Shown in pieces: positions 16,811 to 23,933 of a stretch of DNA of 64,000 nucleotides. The number at the start of each line of letters is the position of its first letter. The first letter of the stretch is position 1. Below the pieces are notes generated by a model, which worked only from the letters and a program-made list of their open reading frames with translations, was not told the origin of the DNA and ran no database searches. This DNA is from Streptomyces sp. NBC_01288 (GTDB lineage Bacteria > Actinomycetota > Actinomycetes > Streptomycetales > Streptomycetaceae). The DNA lies in NCBI RefSeq assembly GCF_035982055.1, contig NZ_CP108427.1, forward strand, positions 6,757,001 to 6,821,000, read 5' to 3'. The position numbers were made by a program, and so were the translations under genes.

Positions 16811-17385
16811 ATGCGCGCTGTGCGGTACGACCGTTGTGGCCCGCCCGGGGTGCTGCGCGTCGACGAGGTGCCCACGCCGAGTCCCGGGCCGGGGGAGGTG
16901 CACGCCGCGAGTGTGGACGCGGGGGAGATCGCCTTCCGGGCAGGCAGGTTGCGCTGGATGACTCCCGCGGGCTTCCCCCGTCGCCTGGGCGGCGACTTCG
17001 CCGGCCGGGTCGTGGAGGTGCGGGCCGGGGTGAGCGTGTGGCAGGCCGGGGACGCGGTGTGGGGACTCATGCCGCACCTCACCTTCGGGGCGATCGCCGA
17101 CTACGTCGCCGTACCCGAGCGGTGCCTTTCCCGTGCGCCGAAGAACCTGAGCCTGCTCGACGCCGCCGCGCTTCCGGTGTCGGGCACGACCGCGCTGACC
17201 GCGCTGACCGCGCTGACGGACAAGGCTCGACTCGCACCCGGTGAGCGGCTGTTGGTCCGGGGTCCAGCAACGACCCGTCGGCCGACCGGATCGCTGAACT
17301 GGCCCGGGCTGTCGAGGCGGGGGGATGTGGGGTCGGGGGTGGTGTGGGGACGCTCGGCGCCGAGGGGTGGGGTGCGGAAATGTGA
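16811..17385 (+). pseudogene. truncated zinc-type alcohol dehydrogenase/quinone oxidoreductase
   Basis: The first 150 or so codons from ATG 16811 read as the GroES-like domain of an MDR oxidoreductase (MRAVRYDRCGPPGVLRVDEV, GGDFAGRVVEV, GDAVWGLMP, LPVSGTTAL, GERLLVRG). The Rossmann core that should follow is missing. In another frame just after 17265 comes SADRIAELARAVEAGG, which looks like the near-C-terminal segment of the same family. An internal deletion with frameshift explains both. The 9-bp triplication at 17189-17215 lies within the remaining part. Non-functional. Confidence 0.72.
17189..17215 (+). repeat. 9-bp tandem repeat, three copies
   Basis: ACCGCGCTG is repeated three times in frame, encoding TALTALTAL-type residues in the oxidoreductase remnant. 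It is probably a slippage expansion. Confidence 0.7.
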
Positions 17386-17406
17386 CACTCGGGGGGAAAG
17401 TGTCAC
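17382..17406 (-). terminator. stem-loop downstream of the first DUF397 gene
   Basis: GTGACACT (17382-17389) and AGTGTCAC (17399-17406) form a perfect 8-bp inverted repeat with a 9-nt loop, 45 bp past the DUF397 stop. It could be a terminator. Because it carries the AAGTGTC word also found twice in the regulator's promoter, it could also be an operator. Confidence 0.45.
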
Positions 17407-17450
17407 GCTTCTGTGGGGAGGGTGTCGGGTGGGGTGGGTCGGGGGGTTGG

Positions 17451-17627
17451 TCAGTGCAGCGTCGCCGTGAACTTCGTCCAGGTGGTGGGGGCCAGCCGGA
17501 GTATCGGGCCGTCGGGGGACTTGGAGTCGCGGATGGCTATGGTGCCGGGGATGTTGCGGGCGACTTCGAGGCACTCGCCGCTTCCACTGCTGTAGCTGGA
17601 CTTCACGAAGTCGAAGCCGTTCGTCAC
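17451..17627 (-). CDS. DUF397 protein, first WhiJ-like cassette
   Basis: 58 aa with the DUF397 pattern: F-x-KSSYSSGSGECLEVA, IAIRDSKSPDGPILRL and W-x-F near the end. Such small proteins are encoded beside Scr1-type HTH regulators throughout Streptomyces and act with them, as in the whiJ locus. GTG 17627 overlaps the stop of the HTH gene as GTGA, giving translational coupling. Soluble, no signal peptide. Confidence 0.9.
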   Translation of the reverse strand: MTNGFDFVKSSYSSGSGECLEVARNIPGTIAIRDSKSPDGPILRLAPTTWTKFTATLH

Positions 17628-18505
17628 TGCATGTCCTCGCTGATGCTCTCGATCAGGCTGAGCGAGTCCTTGGGGGCCAGGCTCAGCCGTGCCGTGCGTT
17701 CGAAGAACGAACTGTACGTCGAGCTTTCGGCATCGTTCTCGACCCACACGGTAGCCGCGATGCTGTCGACGTGGACCACGTCCACCGCCTCGGACTCCGC
17801 GAAGGAGATGATGTTGAACGAGCCTGCCATGCAGGCGTGGCCACCGGCCCGGAAGGGCAGCACCTGGAGGCGGACATTGTGGAGTTGGGCCGTCTTCAGC
17901 AGGTTCTGCAACTGCGCGCGCATCACCTCGGGGCCGCCGACCTGCTGTCGTAGCGCGCCTTCTCCGATCACCGCGTAGACCTGGAGCGGCTCGGGTGCTG
18001 ACAGGCGAGCCTGACGTCTCATGCGGACGTCGACGAAACCCTCGATCTCGTCGGGGTCCTGCCACAGCCCCTCACTGACGACCACCGCTCGTGCGTACTC
18101 GGGTGTCTGCAACAGGCCGGGTACGAAGGCCTGTTGCCAGGTCCGTACGCGGGTCGCCACATCCTCCATCGCGATGTACTCGGCCATGGCCTCTGCCTGC
18201 GGCGAGTGCTGCCACCATCCCTTGGCCTTGCGGCGTTCACGGTCGAGTTTCGCCAACTCCAGCAGCCGGGCTACGGATTTCGACTCGTCCAGCCCGTAGA
18301 ACTCGCACAGCACCCGGATGTCGGGGTCCCGCATGGGCACCCAGCCCCGTTCCATCTTCACGATCTTCGAGTTGGTCGCACTGATGGTCTCGGCGGCCTG
18401 TTGCTGGGTTTTTCCAGCGGCGTCACGCAGGCGCAGCAGCTCGCTACCGAGCTTGCGTCCCAGCACAGTTGACGCTCTGTTTCCCAGTTCAGCTGATCGG
18501 TTCAC
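17624..18505 (-). CDS. WhiJ/Scr1-type HTH regulator, first cassette
   Basis: 293 aa. Xre-type helix-turn-helix (about 18-75: ELLRLRDAAGKTQQQAAETISATNSKIVKMERG), then a DUF5753 domain (QAFVPGLLQTPEYARAVV, DVRMRRQARL, VYAVIGEGALRQQVGG, LQVLPFRAGGH). Proteins of this type partner a DUF397 protein and are linked to developmental control in Streptomyces (WhiJ is the best-known). It is followed by the DUF397 gene and faces an ATP-binding protein gene. A GGAGACAAGTGTCTCC palindrome in the shared promoter is a plausible operator. Confidence 0.9.
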   Translation of the reverse strand: MNRSAELGNRASTVLGRKLGSELLRLRDAAGKTQQQAAETISATNSKIVKMERGWVPMRDPDIRVLCEFYGLDESKSVARLLELAKLDRERRKAKGWWQHSPQAEAMAEYIAMEDVATRVRTWQQAFVPGLLQTPEYARAVVVSEGLWQDPDEIEGFVDVRMRRQARLSAPEPLQVYAVIGEGALRQQVGGPEVMRAQLQNLLKTAQLHNVRLQVLPFRAGGHACMAGSFNIISFAESEAVDVVHVDSIAATVWVENDAESSTYSSFFERTARLSLAPKDSLSLIESISEDMQ

Positions 18506-18555
18506 GGCCCAAGTGTCGCTCTGCCGCCGTCGTGAGTCGACGACTTTCGAACGCT

Positions 18556-18571
18556 GGAGACAAGTGTCTCC
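18556..18571. promoter_or_regulatory. palindrome GGAGACAAGTGTCTCC between divergent cassette genes
   Basis: A perfect 7-2-7 inverted repeat 51 bp upstream of the HTH regulator start and 100 bp upstream of the ATP-binding gene. The core word AAGTGTC also occurs at 18512-18518, close to the regulator's start. It is a likely binding site for the cassette's own regulator. Confidence 0.5.
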
Positions 18572-18670
18572 GAACGACTTGTGCCCGAGCCAACTGGATC
18601 GCTACGGTCGGTGCTCGTCAGCTAACTCTGCGGCGCTCCTTGTTGAGCCAACCGCACACGGAGGTGTGCC

Positions 18671-19135
18671 ATGACCGAACCCCCCACCACCCGCGACGCC
18701 GACCCCGTCCCCCACGAGGACCGCCTCGACTACACCCCCCTCGCCCGCAGCGTCACCCTCGCCCGACGCCGCACCGCACGCCTCGTCACCGAGTGGGGGC
18801 ACCCCGCCCTCGCGGGTGATGTCGCCCTCGTCGTATCCGAGTTGATGACCAACGCCCTGCTGCACGGCAGCCTGCGGGACCGACTCATCCGGGTCCGCAT
18901 CACAGTCACCGGGGTCACCCTCCGCGTCGAGGTCAGCGACCCGCGCGGCGAACGGTTGCCGAACCCGTGCCTGGCAGCCGACACGGATCAGTTCGGCCGG
19001 GGATTACTCCTGGTCGGAGCCCTGTCCCACCGCTGGGGGTGGGAGCCCCGTTCCGTCGGCAAGACCGTGTACGCGGAGTGGATGCTCGGGGCCGACCCCG
19101 CCGTGGGCAATCCGCTTGTCGGCGTGCGGGAGTGA
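18671..19135 (+). CDS. RsbW-like ATP-binding protein (HATPase_c_2), first cassette
   Basis: 154 aa. GHKL ATPase fold: N-box LVVSELMTNALLHGS (about 57-71) with the Mg-binding Asn, then VEVSDPRGERLP (G1 box) and a DQFGRGLLLVGAL G2 box. Related to anti-sigma factor kinases. Proteins of this kind are the third member of WhiJ-type clusters. It is divergent from the HTH regulator and its last codons overlap the next small gene as GTGA. Cytoplasmic. Whether it binds a sigma or anti-sigma partner is unknown. Confidence 0.88.
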   Translation: MTEPPTTRDADPVPHEDRLDYTPLARSVTLARRRTARLVTEWGHPALAGDVALVVSELMTNALLHGSLRDRLIRVRITVTGVTLRVEVSDPRGERLPNPCLAADTDQFGRGLLLVGALSHRWGWEPRSVGKTVYAEWMLGADPAVGNPLVGVRE

Positions 19136-19380
19136 AGGCCACCCCACTGATCCCTCATCCCGACCTCACGCTCCCGGCGCTCCAACAGGCCGTGGCCACG
19201 GTCGTCGAGATTGAGCGTCACCCGGAGATGGCAAGCCGACTCCACGCAGCCGAGCAGGCGATCAACAGCGGCGACCCCGTCGTACGCGACCGTGCCATCC
19301 GTGAAGCCGGGGAAATTGTGCGGGCGGCGCACCGCGAGGTCACGGATGATCGTGGTGGTTCAAGTGGGCCGGTCGGATAG
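19132..19380 (+). CDS. small hypothetical protein coupled to the ATP-binding gene
   Basis: 82 aa starting at GTG 19132, which overlaps the upstream stop (GTGA). Mostly helical, charged: LPALQQAVATVVEIERHPEM, then a predicted helix ending DRAIREAGEIVRAAHREV. No family recognised. Tight coupling suggests it is made in fixed ratio with the ATP-binding protein and may bind it. Confidence 0.72.
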   Translation: MKATPLIPHPDLTLPALQQAVATVVEIERHPEMASRLHAAEQAINSGDPVVRDRAIREAGEIVRAAHREVTDDRGGSSGPVG

Positions 19381-19401
19381 CGGTGTTGAGTGAGGTCACA
19401 G

Positions 19402-19713
19402 GTGAGCGAGCAGTCCTGGTACGGCGTCCGGTGTGTGTTCCGGCACCGCCAACTCGGCGTCTACGAAGAGCGGTTGACCCTGTGGCGGGCCCGCTCGCTC
19501 GACGAGGCGATCAGCCGTGGGGAGTTGGAGGCGCACGAGTACTGCGCTGACCTCGACGGCGTCGAGTACGCCGACTTCGCCGAGGCGTACCGGATGTTCG
19601 GCGAGCCGGGGGAGGGTGCCGAGGTCTTCTCCCTCATGCGGGAGAGCGGGTTGCCCGCCGGCGAGTATGTGGGGCGGTTCTTCGCTACGGGGGCGGAGCG
19701 GGCCGGGGCCTGA
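19402..19713 (+). CDS. small hypothetical protein, DUF4288-like
   Basis: 103 aa. It reads WYGVRCVFRHRQLGVYEERLTLWRA, then helices rich in Glu/Ala and a closing EVFSLMRESGLPAGEYVGRFF, a pattern I associate with DUF4288-type small proteins, without certainty. GTG 19402 was chosen because GAGG lies 6 nt upstream; GTG 19390 is an alternative. It lies 21 bp after the preceding small gene and may be the last gene of the cassette transcript. Confidence 0.7.
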   Translation: MSEQSWYGVRCVFRHRQLGVYEERLTLWRARSLDEAISRGELEAHEYCADLDGVEYADFAEAYRMFGEPGEGAEVFSLMRESGLPAGEYVGRFFATGAERAGA

Positions 19714-19734
19714 GGCGTGCCCGTGGCCTCGGGC

Positions 19735-20355
19735 TCAGCTCTCCAGGAAGGGTGCCGTGTCCAGGGTGGGGTACGGGGCCGGGAGGACGAGGGGATTGCC
19801 CAGGCCGACCTTCGACTCGGCGTCGTAGTACGCCTCTTTGGGGTCGTCGCCGGGGAGGACGGGGGCGGTGTAGCAGTGGGCCGTCTTCGTGGTGCGGTTG
19901 ATCAGGACGAAGACCGGGACTCCTGCGGCGGCGTAGGTGCGGAGCTTCGGGCCGGTGTCCGTCTCGTGGTTGGTGGACGTGAGCTCGCCGACCAGGGCGA
20001 TCATGTCGATGGGGTACCAGCCCCTGTGGGCCTTCAGGTATGAGTCGTCGAGTTCGCTCGGCCTGCGGCGGCGGACGTAGAAGTCCGGGATGAGCAGGGC
20101 CGTCGTGGTGCCGTCCTTGTGGGCTGCGCGGTAGCCGTTGCCCATGCCCACGAGGCGGTGTCCGGCGGCGCGGAACTGGAAGGACAGCTCGAAAGCGCCG
20201 TCGTTGTGATTGTCGTTCGGTGCCGGTGGCACGATGGCCATCCCCTCGACGTACTCGGGTCGAATCGGCGTCGTCGACGCCTCCTCGATCGCGATCAGCA
20301 GATCGATGGGGTCCTGCTGCGTCATGACCGGCTCCATGATGGGTTCGGCGCTCAT
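19735..20355 (-). CDS. Uma2 family (PD-(D/E)xK-like) nuclease-fold protein
   Basis: 206 aa. Characteristic Uma2/DUF820 sequence: an early EYVEGMAIVPP, central LIPDFYVRRRR, then LVGELTSTNHETDTGPKLRTYAAAGVPVFVLI, which supplies Asp, Glu and Lys of the restriction-endonuclease core. Streptomyces genomes carry many copies and their role is unclear. ATG 20355 follows GAGGGAGAAG. It is convergent with the preceding small gene, separated by only 21 bp. Confidence 0.85.
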   Translation of the reverse strand: MSAEPIMEPVMTQQDPIDLLIAIEEASTTPIRPEYVEGMAIVPPAPNDNHNDGAFELSFQFRAAGHRLVGMGNGYRAAHKDGTTTALLIPDFYVRRRRPSELDDSYLKAHRGWYPIDMIALVGELTSTNHETDTGPKLRTYAAAGVPVFVLINRTTKTAHCYTAPVLPGDDPKEAYYDAESKVGLGNPLVLPAPYPTLDTAPFLES

Positions 20356-20549
20356 CGATGCTTCTCCCTCGTCACGCTGCTGCCAGGCTACGCCCGTGCC
20401 GGGTGCCCCGGCAGAACCATGGGCCGCCGGGGCAGGCCTGCGACCTGGGTTTCCGCATGCGTTCACTCGAACGGGTGTGCTGAACCGTTCCGCCCGACCC
20501 TGGCCCCGCCCGTGACCCCGTACAACCCCGGGTCCCGCGCCCCCAACAG

Positions 20550-21644
20550 CTACCGCGTCCCCGGCCGCTGCGAAGAAAGCGGCGAGGTGGCCGCCACCTG
20601 AGGCGAGTCGGAGTTCGAGTACACCGACGGCGCCGCGACCGCCTCCGTCGGGTCCGCCGCGTCGTCCACCGGGTTCGCCGTGGCCCCGCCGACGATGCGG
20701 ATGTTCGCCTCGTCGAAGGCCCGCTTCACCCGCCACCGCAGTTCTCGCTCGACGGTCACCGACTTGCCCGGCATGGTCTTGGCGGAGAGGCGGACGACCA
20801 TCGAGTCGATCAACACACTGTCCAGGCCGAGGACTTCGATCGGGCCCCAGAGCAGCTCGTTCCAGGGCTCTTCCTTGCTCATCTTCTCCGTGACCGAGTC
20901 GAGCGTGGCCTTCACCCGGTCCAGGTTCTCGGAGGCCTTCACGGTGACGTCGACCCCGGCCGTCGCCCAGCCCTGGGACAGGTTGCCGATGCGCTTGACC
21001 TCGCCGTTGCGGACGTACCAGATCTCGCCGTTGTCGCCGCGGAGCTTGGTCACGCGGAGGCCGACCTCGATGACCTCGCCGGAGGCGACGCCCGCGTCGA
21101 TCTGGTCGCCGACGCCGTACTGGTCCTCAAGGATCATGAAGACGCCGGAGAGGAAGTCCGTGACGAGGTTGCGGGCGCCGAAACCGATCGCCACGCCCGC
21201 GACACCGGCTGACGCCAACAAAGGGGCGAGGTTGATCTCGAAGGTCGCCAGCACCATCAGTGCGGCTGTGCCCAGGATCACGAACGACGCCACGGAGCGG
21301 AGGACCGAGCCGATCGCCTGGGAGCGCTGGCGGCGGCGTTCCGCGTTCACCAGGAGGCCGCCCAGTGCCGTGCCGTCCACCGATTCGACCGTTCGGTTCA
21401 TCCGGTCTATCAGCTTGGTGATCGCCCGCCGCACCGTCATTCTCAGGACCGCCGCGATCACCACGATCAGCAGCACCCGGAGACCTATCGCCAGCCATGT
21501 GGACCAGTTCTGCTCCACCCAGCTGGCGGCGTTGGTCGCGCTCTCCTGGGCGTCCTGGAGCGAGGGCACGGTCGCCGCTGTCTCCGAAGGGCTCGGGGAC
21601 GGCGACGGCGTAGCGGCGGCCAGTAGGACGGCGGACAAGGACAC
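20550..21644 (-). CDS. MscS-type mechanosensitive ion channel protein
   Basis: 364 aa. A Pro/Ser-rich N-terminal stretch, then three membrane helices (WLAIGLRVLLIVVIAAVL, FVILGTAALMVLATF, and the pore helix LLASAGVAGVAIGFGARNLVTDFLSG), a beta domain with GVGDQIDAG and EVGLRVTKLRGDNGEIWYVRNG, and an alpha/beta C-terminus. It releases solutes upon membrane stretch during osmotic downshift. GTG 21644 has GGAGGT 7 nt upstream; the longer reading from 21710 is less likely. Confidence 0.9.
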   Translation of the reverse strand: MSLSAVLLAAATPSPSPSPSETAATVPSLQDAQESATNAASWVEQNWSTWLAIGLRVLLIVVIAAVLRMTVRRAITKLIDRMNRTVESVDGTALGGLLVNAERRRQRSQAIGSVLRSVASFVILGTAALMVLATFEINLAPLLASAGVAGVAIGFGARNLVTDFLSGVFMILEDQYGVGDQIDAGVASGEVIEVGLRVTKLRGDNGEIWYVRNGEVKRIGNLSQGWATAGVDVTVKASENLDRVKATLDSVTEKMSKEEPWNELLWGPIEVLGLDSVLIDSMVVRLSAKTMPGKSVTVERELRWRVKRAFDEANIRIVGGATANPVDDAADPTEAVAAPSVYSNSDSPQVAATSPLSSQRPGTR

Positions 21645-21988
21645 GGCAGGTACCTCCAGGTGCGGTCCGCCCCCGGCGCTGCGGTCAAGGTCGTACACGT
21701 CTTCGTACACGCGGTTCTAGGTCACGAATAGGTCACCGTAGGGGCAGGCACACCACACTATCGGGGCATCGTGTGTGGATCGTTGCCATGTTCAGGGGAG
21801 AGGCTGTGCTCAGCCGGGAATGAACAGGTGGGACGAACCCACAGGCCCCCGGGACTGCATCACATGTGGTCGAAAACACTCCCAGCCCGTTACCGGGACA
21901 TGGTGGCGCTTCCACCAGGCATGAGGGGAGACTGACTACAGATCGTCCCGGCGCGAGCCACGCGCCGCCGACGCACAAGGAGGCATCC
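21645..21988 (+). promoter_or_regulatory. 344-bp divergent region with a hairpin-rich leader before the HNH gene
   Basis: The segment holds several perfect hairpins on the HNH side: GTTCA/TGAAC (21790-21794, 21821-21825) enclosing GGCTG/CAGCC (21802-21806, 21811-21815), then GTGGG/CCCAC (21828-21832, 21838-21842), TGGTGG/CCACCA (21901-21917) and a CGGCGCG/CGCGCCG stem close to the start. A direct repeat AGGTCAC lies near 21719-21740. It does not match any riboswitch I can recall. It may be a structured 5' leader or an unannotated small RNA. Confidence 0.4.
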
Positions 21989-22525
21989 GTGCCGCATGTC
22001 CTGGTCCTCAACGCGTCGTACGAGCCACTCGGCGTCGTACCGCTCCGCCGCGCGCTCGTCCTCGTCCTGGAGAACAAGGCTGTCTCCCTTGAGGAATCCG
22101 GCGCCTTTATGCACAGCGCAACCGTCACAGTCCCCGCACCCAGCGTGGTCCGGCTCAAGCGATTCGTACGGGTTCCCTATCGGGGGCCCGTTCCTCTCAC
22201 CCGCCGGGCGCTCTTCGCGCGCGACGGGGGCCGGTGCATGTACTGCGGTGGCGTCGCAACCAGCGTCGACCATGTCATTCCGCGCAGCCGCGGGGGCAAG
22301 CACGCCTGGGACAACGTGGTGGCGTCCTGCCGCCGCTGCAACCACACGAAGGCCGACCGGCACCTCTTCGAGATCGGCTGGCGGCTGCGCCACAAACCCG
22401 CCCCACCCACCGGCCTGGCCTGGCGCATCATCGGGACAGGTCATAGGGACCCGCGCTGGCTGCCGTACCTGCAGCCATACGGCGCGGAGGACGCGATGGC
22501 CCGGATCGACGGCATCTCCGCCTGA
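21989..22525 (+). CDS. HNH endonuclease family protein
   Basis: 178 aa. The C-terminal half holds a complete HNH nuclease: CMYCGGVATSVDHVIPRSRGG, N at DNVVASC, and CRRCNHTKADR, with the four cysteines for structural zinc. The N-terminal half (VLVLNASYEPLGVVPLRRALVLVLENKA) is a conserved actinobacterial extension. GTG 21989 follows AAGGAGG. Found in nearly all Streptomyces as a stand-alone gene; its biological target is not known. Its leader region is unusually rich in hairpins. Confidence 0.92.
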   Translation: MPHVLVLNASYEPLGVVPLRRALVLVLENKAVSLEESGAFMHSATVTVPAPSVVRLKRFVRVPYRGPVPLTRRALFARDGGRCMYCGGVATSVDHVIPRSRGGKHAWDNVVASCRRCNHTKADRHLFEIGWRLRHKPAPPTGLAWRIIGTGHRDPRWLPYLQPYGAEDAMARIDGISA

Positions 22526-22545
22526 CGATCCGGGCTTCCTTGTGT

Positions 22546-22584
22546 GTACCGTCGGGCCGGCCGCGGGGCGCGGCCCGACGGTAC
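22546..22584. terminator. bidirectional terminator between HNH and ABC ATPase genes
   Basis: GTACCGTCGGGCCG (22546-22559) pairs perfectly with CGGCCCGACGGTAC (22571-22584), a 14-bp stem with an 11-nt loop, between two convergent genes. Confidence 0.8.
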
Positions 22585-22614
22585 GTTCGTCGTGCGACGG
22601 GGACGGCCAGGGGG

Positions 22615-23358
22615 TCAGGCGGCGACGCCCCGGCTTCTGAGCAGTGCCGTGTACGCCGCTTCCGCGGCCCGCCCCTCCAGGGTGCCGGGCGGGGTGTGGG
22701 TCAGGAAGGTGTCGGTGTTCCCGTGGTGGAGGACCGAGCCGTCGTACACGACGGTGACGTGGTCCGCCTCCTCCGCGAGGTCGGCGACATCGTGGGTCGA
22801 CAGCAGAACCCGTACGTCACCGGTCAGTCCGCGCAGGATGTCGCGGAAGACCCGGCGCTGGTACGGGTCCATTCCGGCGGTGGGCTCGTCCAGCAGCAGG
22901 ACCCGCGCGCCGTGCACCAGTGCCCCGGCGACACCGACGCGCCGCAGCTGGCCGCCGGACAACTGGCTCGTGCGCGCGTCCGCCTTGTCGGACAGCTCGA
23001 CGCGCACCAGGGCCTTGCGGGCCTGCTTCCAGGCGTCCGTACGGTTCATCCCCTTGAGCCAGCCGATGTAGGCGACGTACTCGCGCGCCGTCAGCGTGGG
23101 CATGGGCACGATGTCCTGCGGCATCCAGGCCACGGTCCGGCGATACGACGGGGTGCCCGCCGGCTCGCCGTCCAGGGTCACGCGGCCCTTCTGCGGGCTG
23201 GTCACCGAGGCCGCGAGCTTCAGGAGGGTCGACTTGCCGGCGCCGTTGGGACCGAGCAGGACGGTGAGACCGTCCGGCAGGGTGTAGGAGAAATTCCGCA
23301 GCACCGGCGGCTTCCAGCGCCGGTAGCCGTAGGTGCAGTTGCTGAGTTCGAGTGTCAC
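22615..23358 (-). CDS. ABC transporter ATP-binding protein
   Basis: 247 aa. Walker A GPNGAGKST, Q-loop WMPQD, signature LSGGQLRR, Walker B VLLLDEPTAGMD, and switch His in STHDV. It energises the two membrane proteins encoded directly upstream, with which it overlaps (GTGA at 23355-23358). Resembles exporters such as multidrug or bacteriocin-immunity type ATPases rather than importers, since no binding protein is present. It is the last gene of a four-gene minus-strand operon that starts with a secreted protein. Confidence 0.93.
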   Translation of the reverse strand: MTLELSNCTYGYRRWKPPVLRNFSYTLPDGLTVLLGPNGAGKSTLLKLAASVTSPQKGRVTLDGEPAGTPSYRRTVAWMPQDIVPMPTLTAREYVAYIGWLKGMNRTDAWKQARKALVRVELSDKADARTSQLSGGQLRRVGVAGALVHGARVLLLDEPTAGMDPYQRRVFRDILRGLTGDVRVLLSTHDVADLAEEADHVTVVYDGSVLHHGNTDTFLTHTPPGTLEGRAAEAAYTALLRSRGVAA

Positions 23359-23933
23359 GCTGTTTTCCTCGACGAGCGGGTCTGGGCGGCAAGGCCGACG
23401 GCGAAGGCCACCAAGGAGACGGCTGCCGCGAACAGGCTGTCCGCGGGGAGCGCGATGACGGTCCAGAAGTACGGCAGATTCCCGCGGAACCCCACGAGGA
23501 CGACGGTGACCAGCCAGCCGACCGGGATCATCACCGCCGTCTGACCTGCCCAGGCCCGGCCCAGCAGCATCAGGCCGGTCAGGAACAGCACGTTGCGGCC
23601 CCCCGCTGTGGCCTGGGCGGATCCCTGTGCGCCGGCGATGAGCAGACTGCACAGCACCGCCACGGCCACGACGACAGTGACGAGCATGTTGTCGAGCCGC
23701 GTCATGGACCGGACCCCGGAGACCTCGGCCGCGGGCAGCCGGGATTCCAGCGAGGCCATCAGGAGGGCCAGCAGGGGGATGGGGACGAAGAGGGAGAGCG
23801 CGATCCGCGGGCTGCCCGTGAGCGACGGCAGCAGCACGGTGTTGGTCTGCACCGTGTAGAGCCCCACGCCGAAGACGATCACGGCGAGGGGCAGCAGGAG
23901 GTGGCCCCGGCGGGCCTTGAACCACCAGGTCAC
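23355..23933 (-). CDS. ABC transporter membrane protein, short subunit
   Basis: 192 aa with about six membrane helices from LLLPLAVIVFGVGLYTV to the C-terminal AAAVSLVAFAVGLAAQ. No soluble domain. It overlaps both neighbours by 4 bp, so translation of the three ABC genes is coupled. It likely pairs with the larger membrane protein encoded upstream to form the exporter channel. No close named family recognised. Confidence 0.82.
   Translation of the reverse strand: MTWWFKARRGHLLLPLAVIVFGVGLYTVQTNTVLLPSLTGSPRIALSLFVPIPLLALLMASLESRLPAAEVSGVRSMTRLDNMLVTVVVAVAVLCSLLIAGAQGSAQATAGGRNVLFLTGLMLLGRAWAGQTAVMIPVGWLVTVVLVGFRGNLPYFWTVIALPADSLFAAAVSLVAFAVGLAAQTRSSRKTA

Noticed and set aside
21788-21860. Known riboswitch (c-di-AMP, cobalamin or glycine type) before the HNH gene
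   Set aside because: None of the conserved cores could be matched by eye, so only a generic structured leader is reported.
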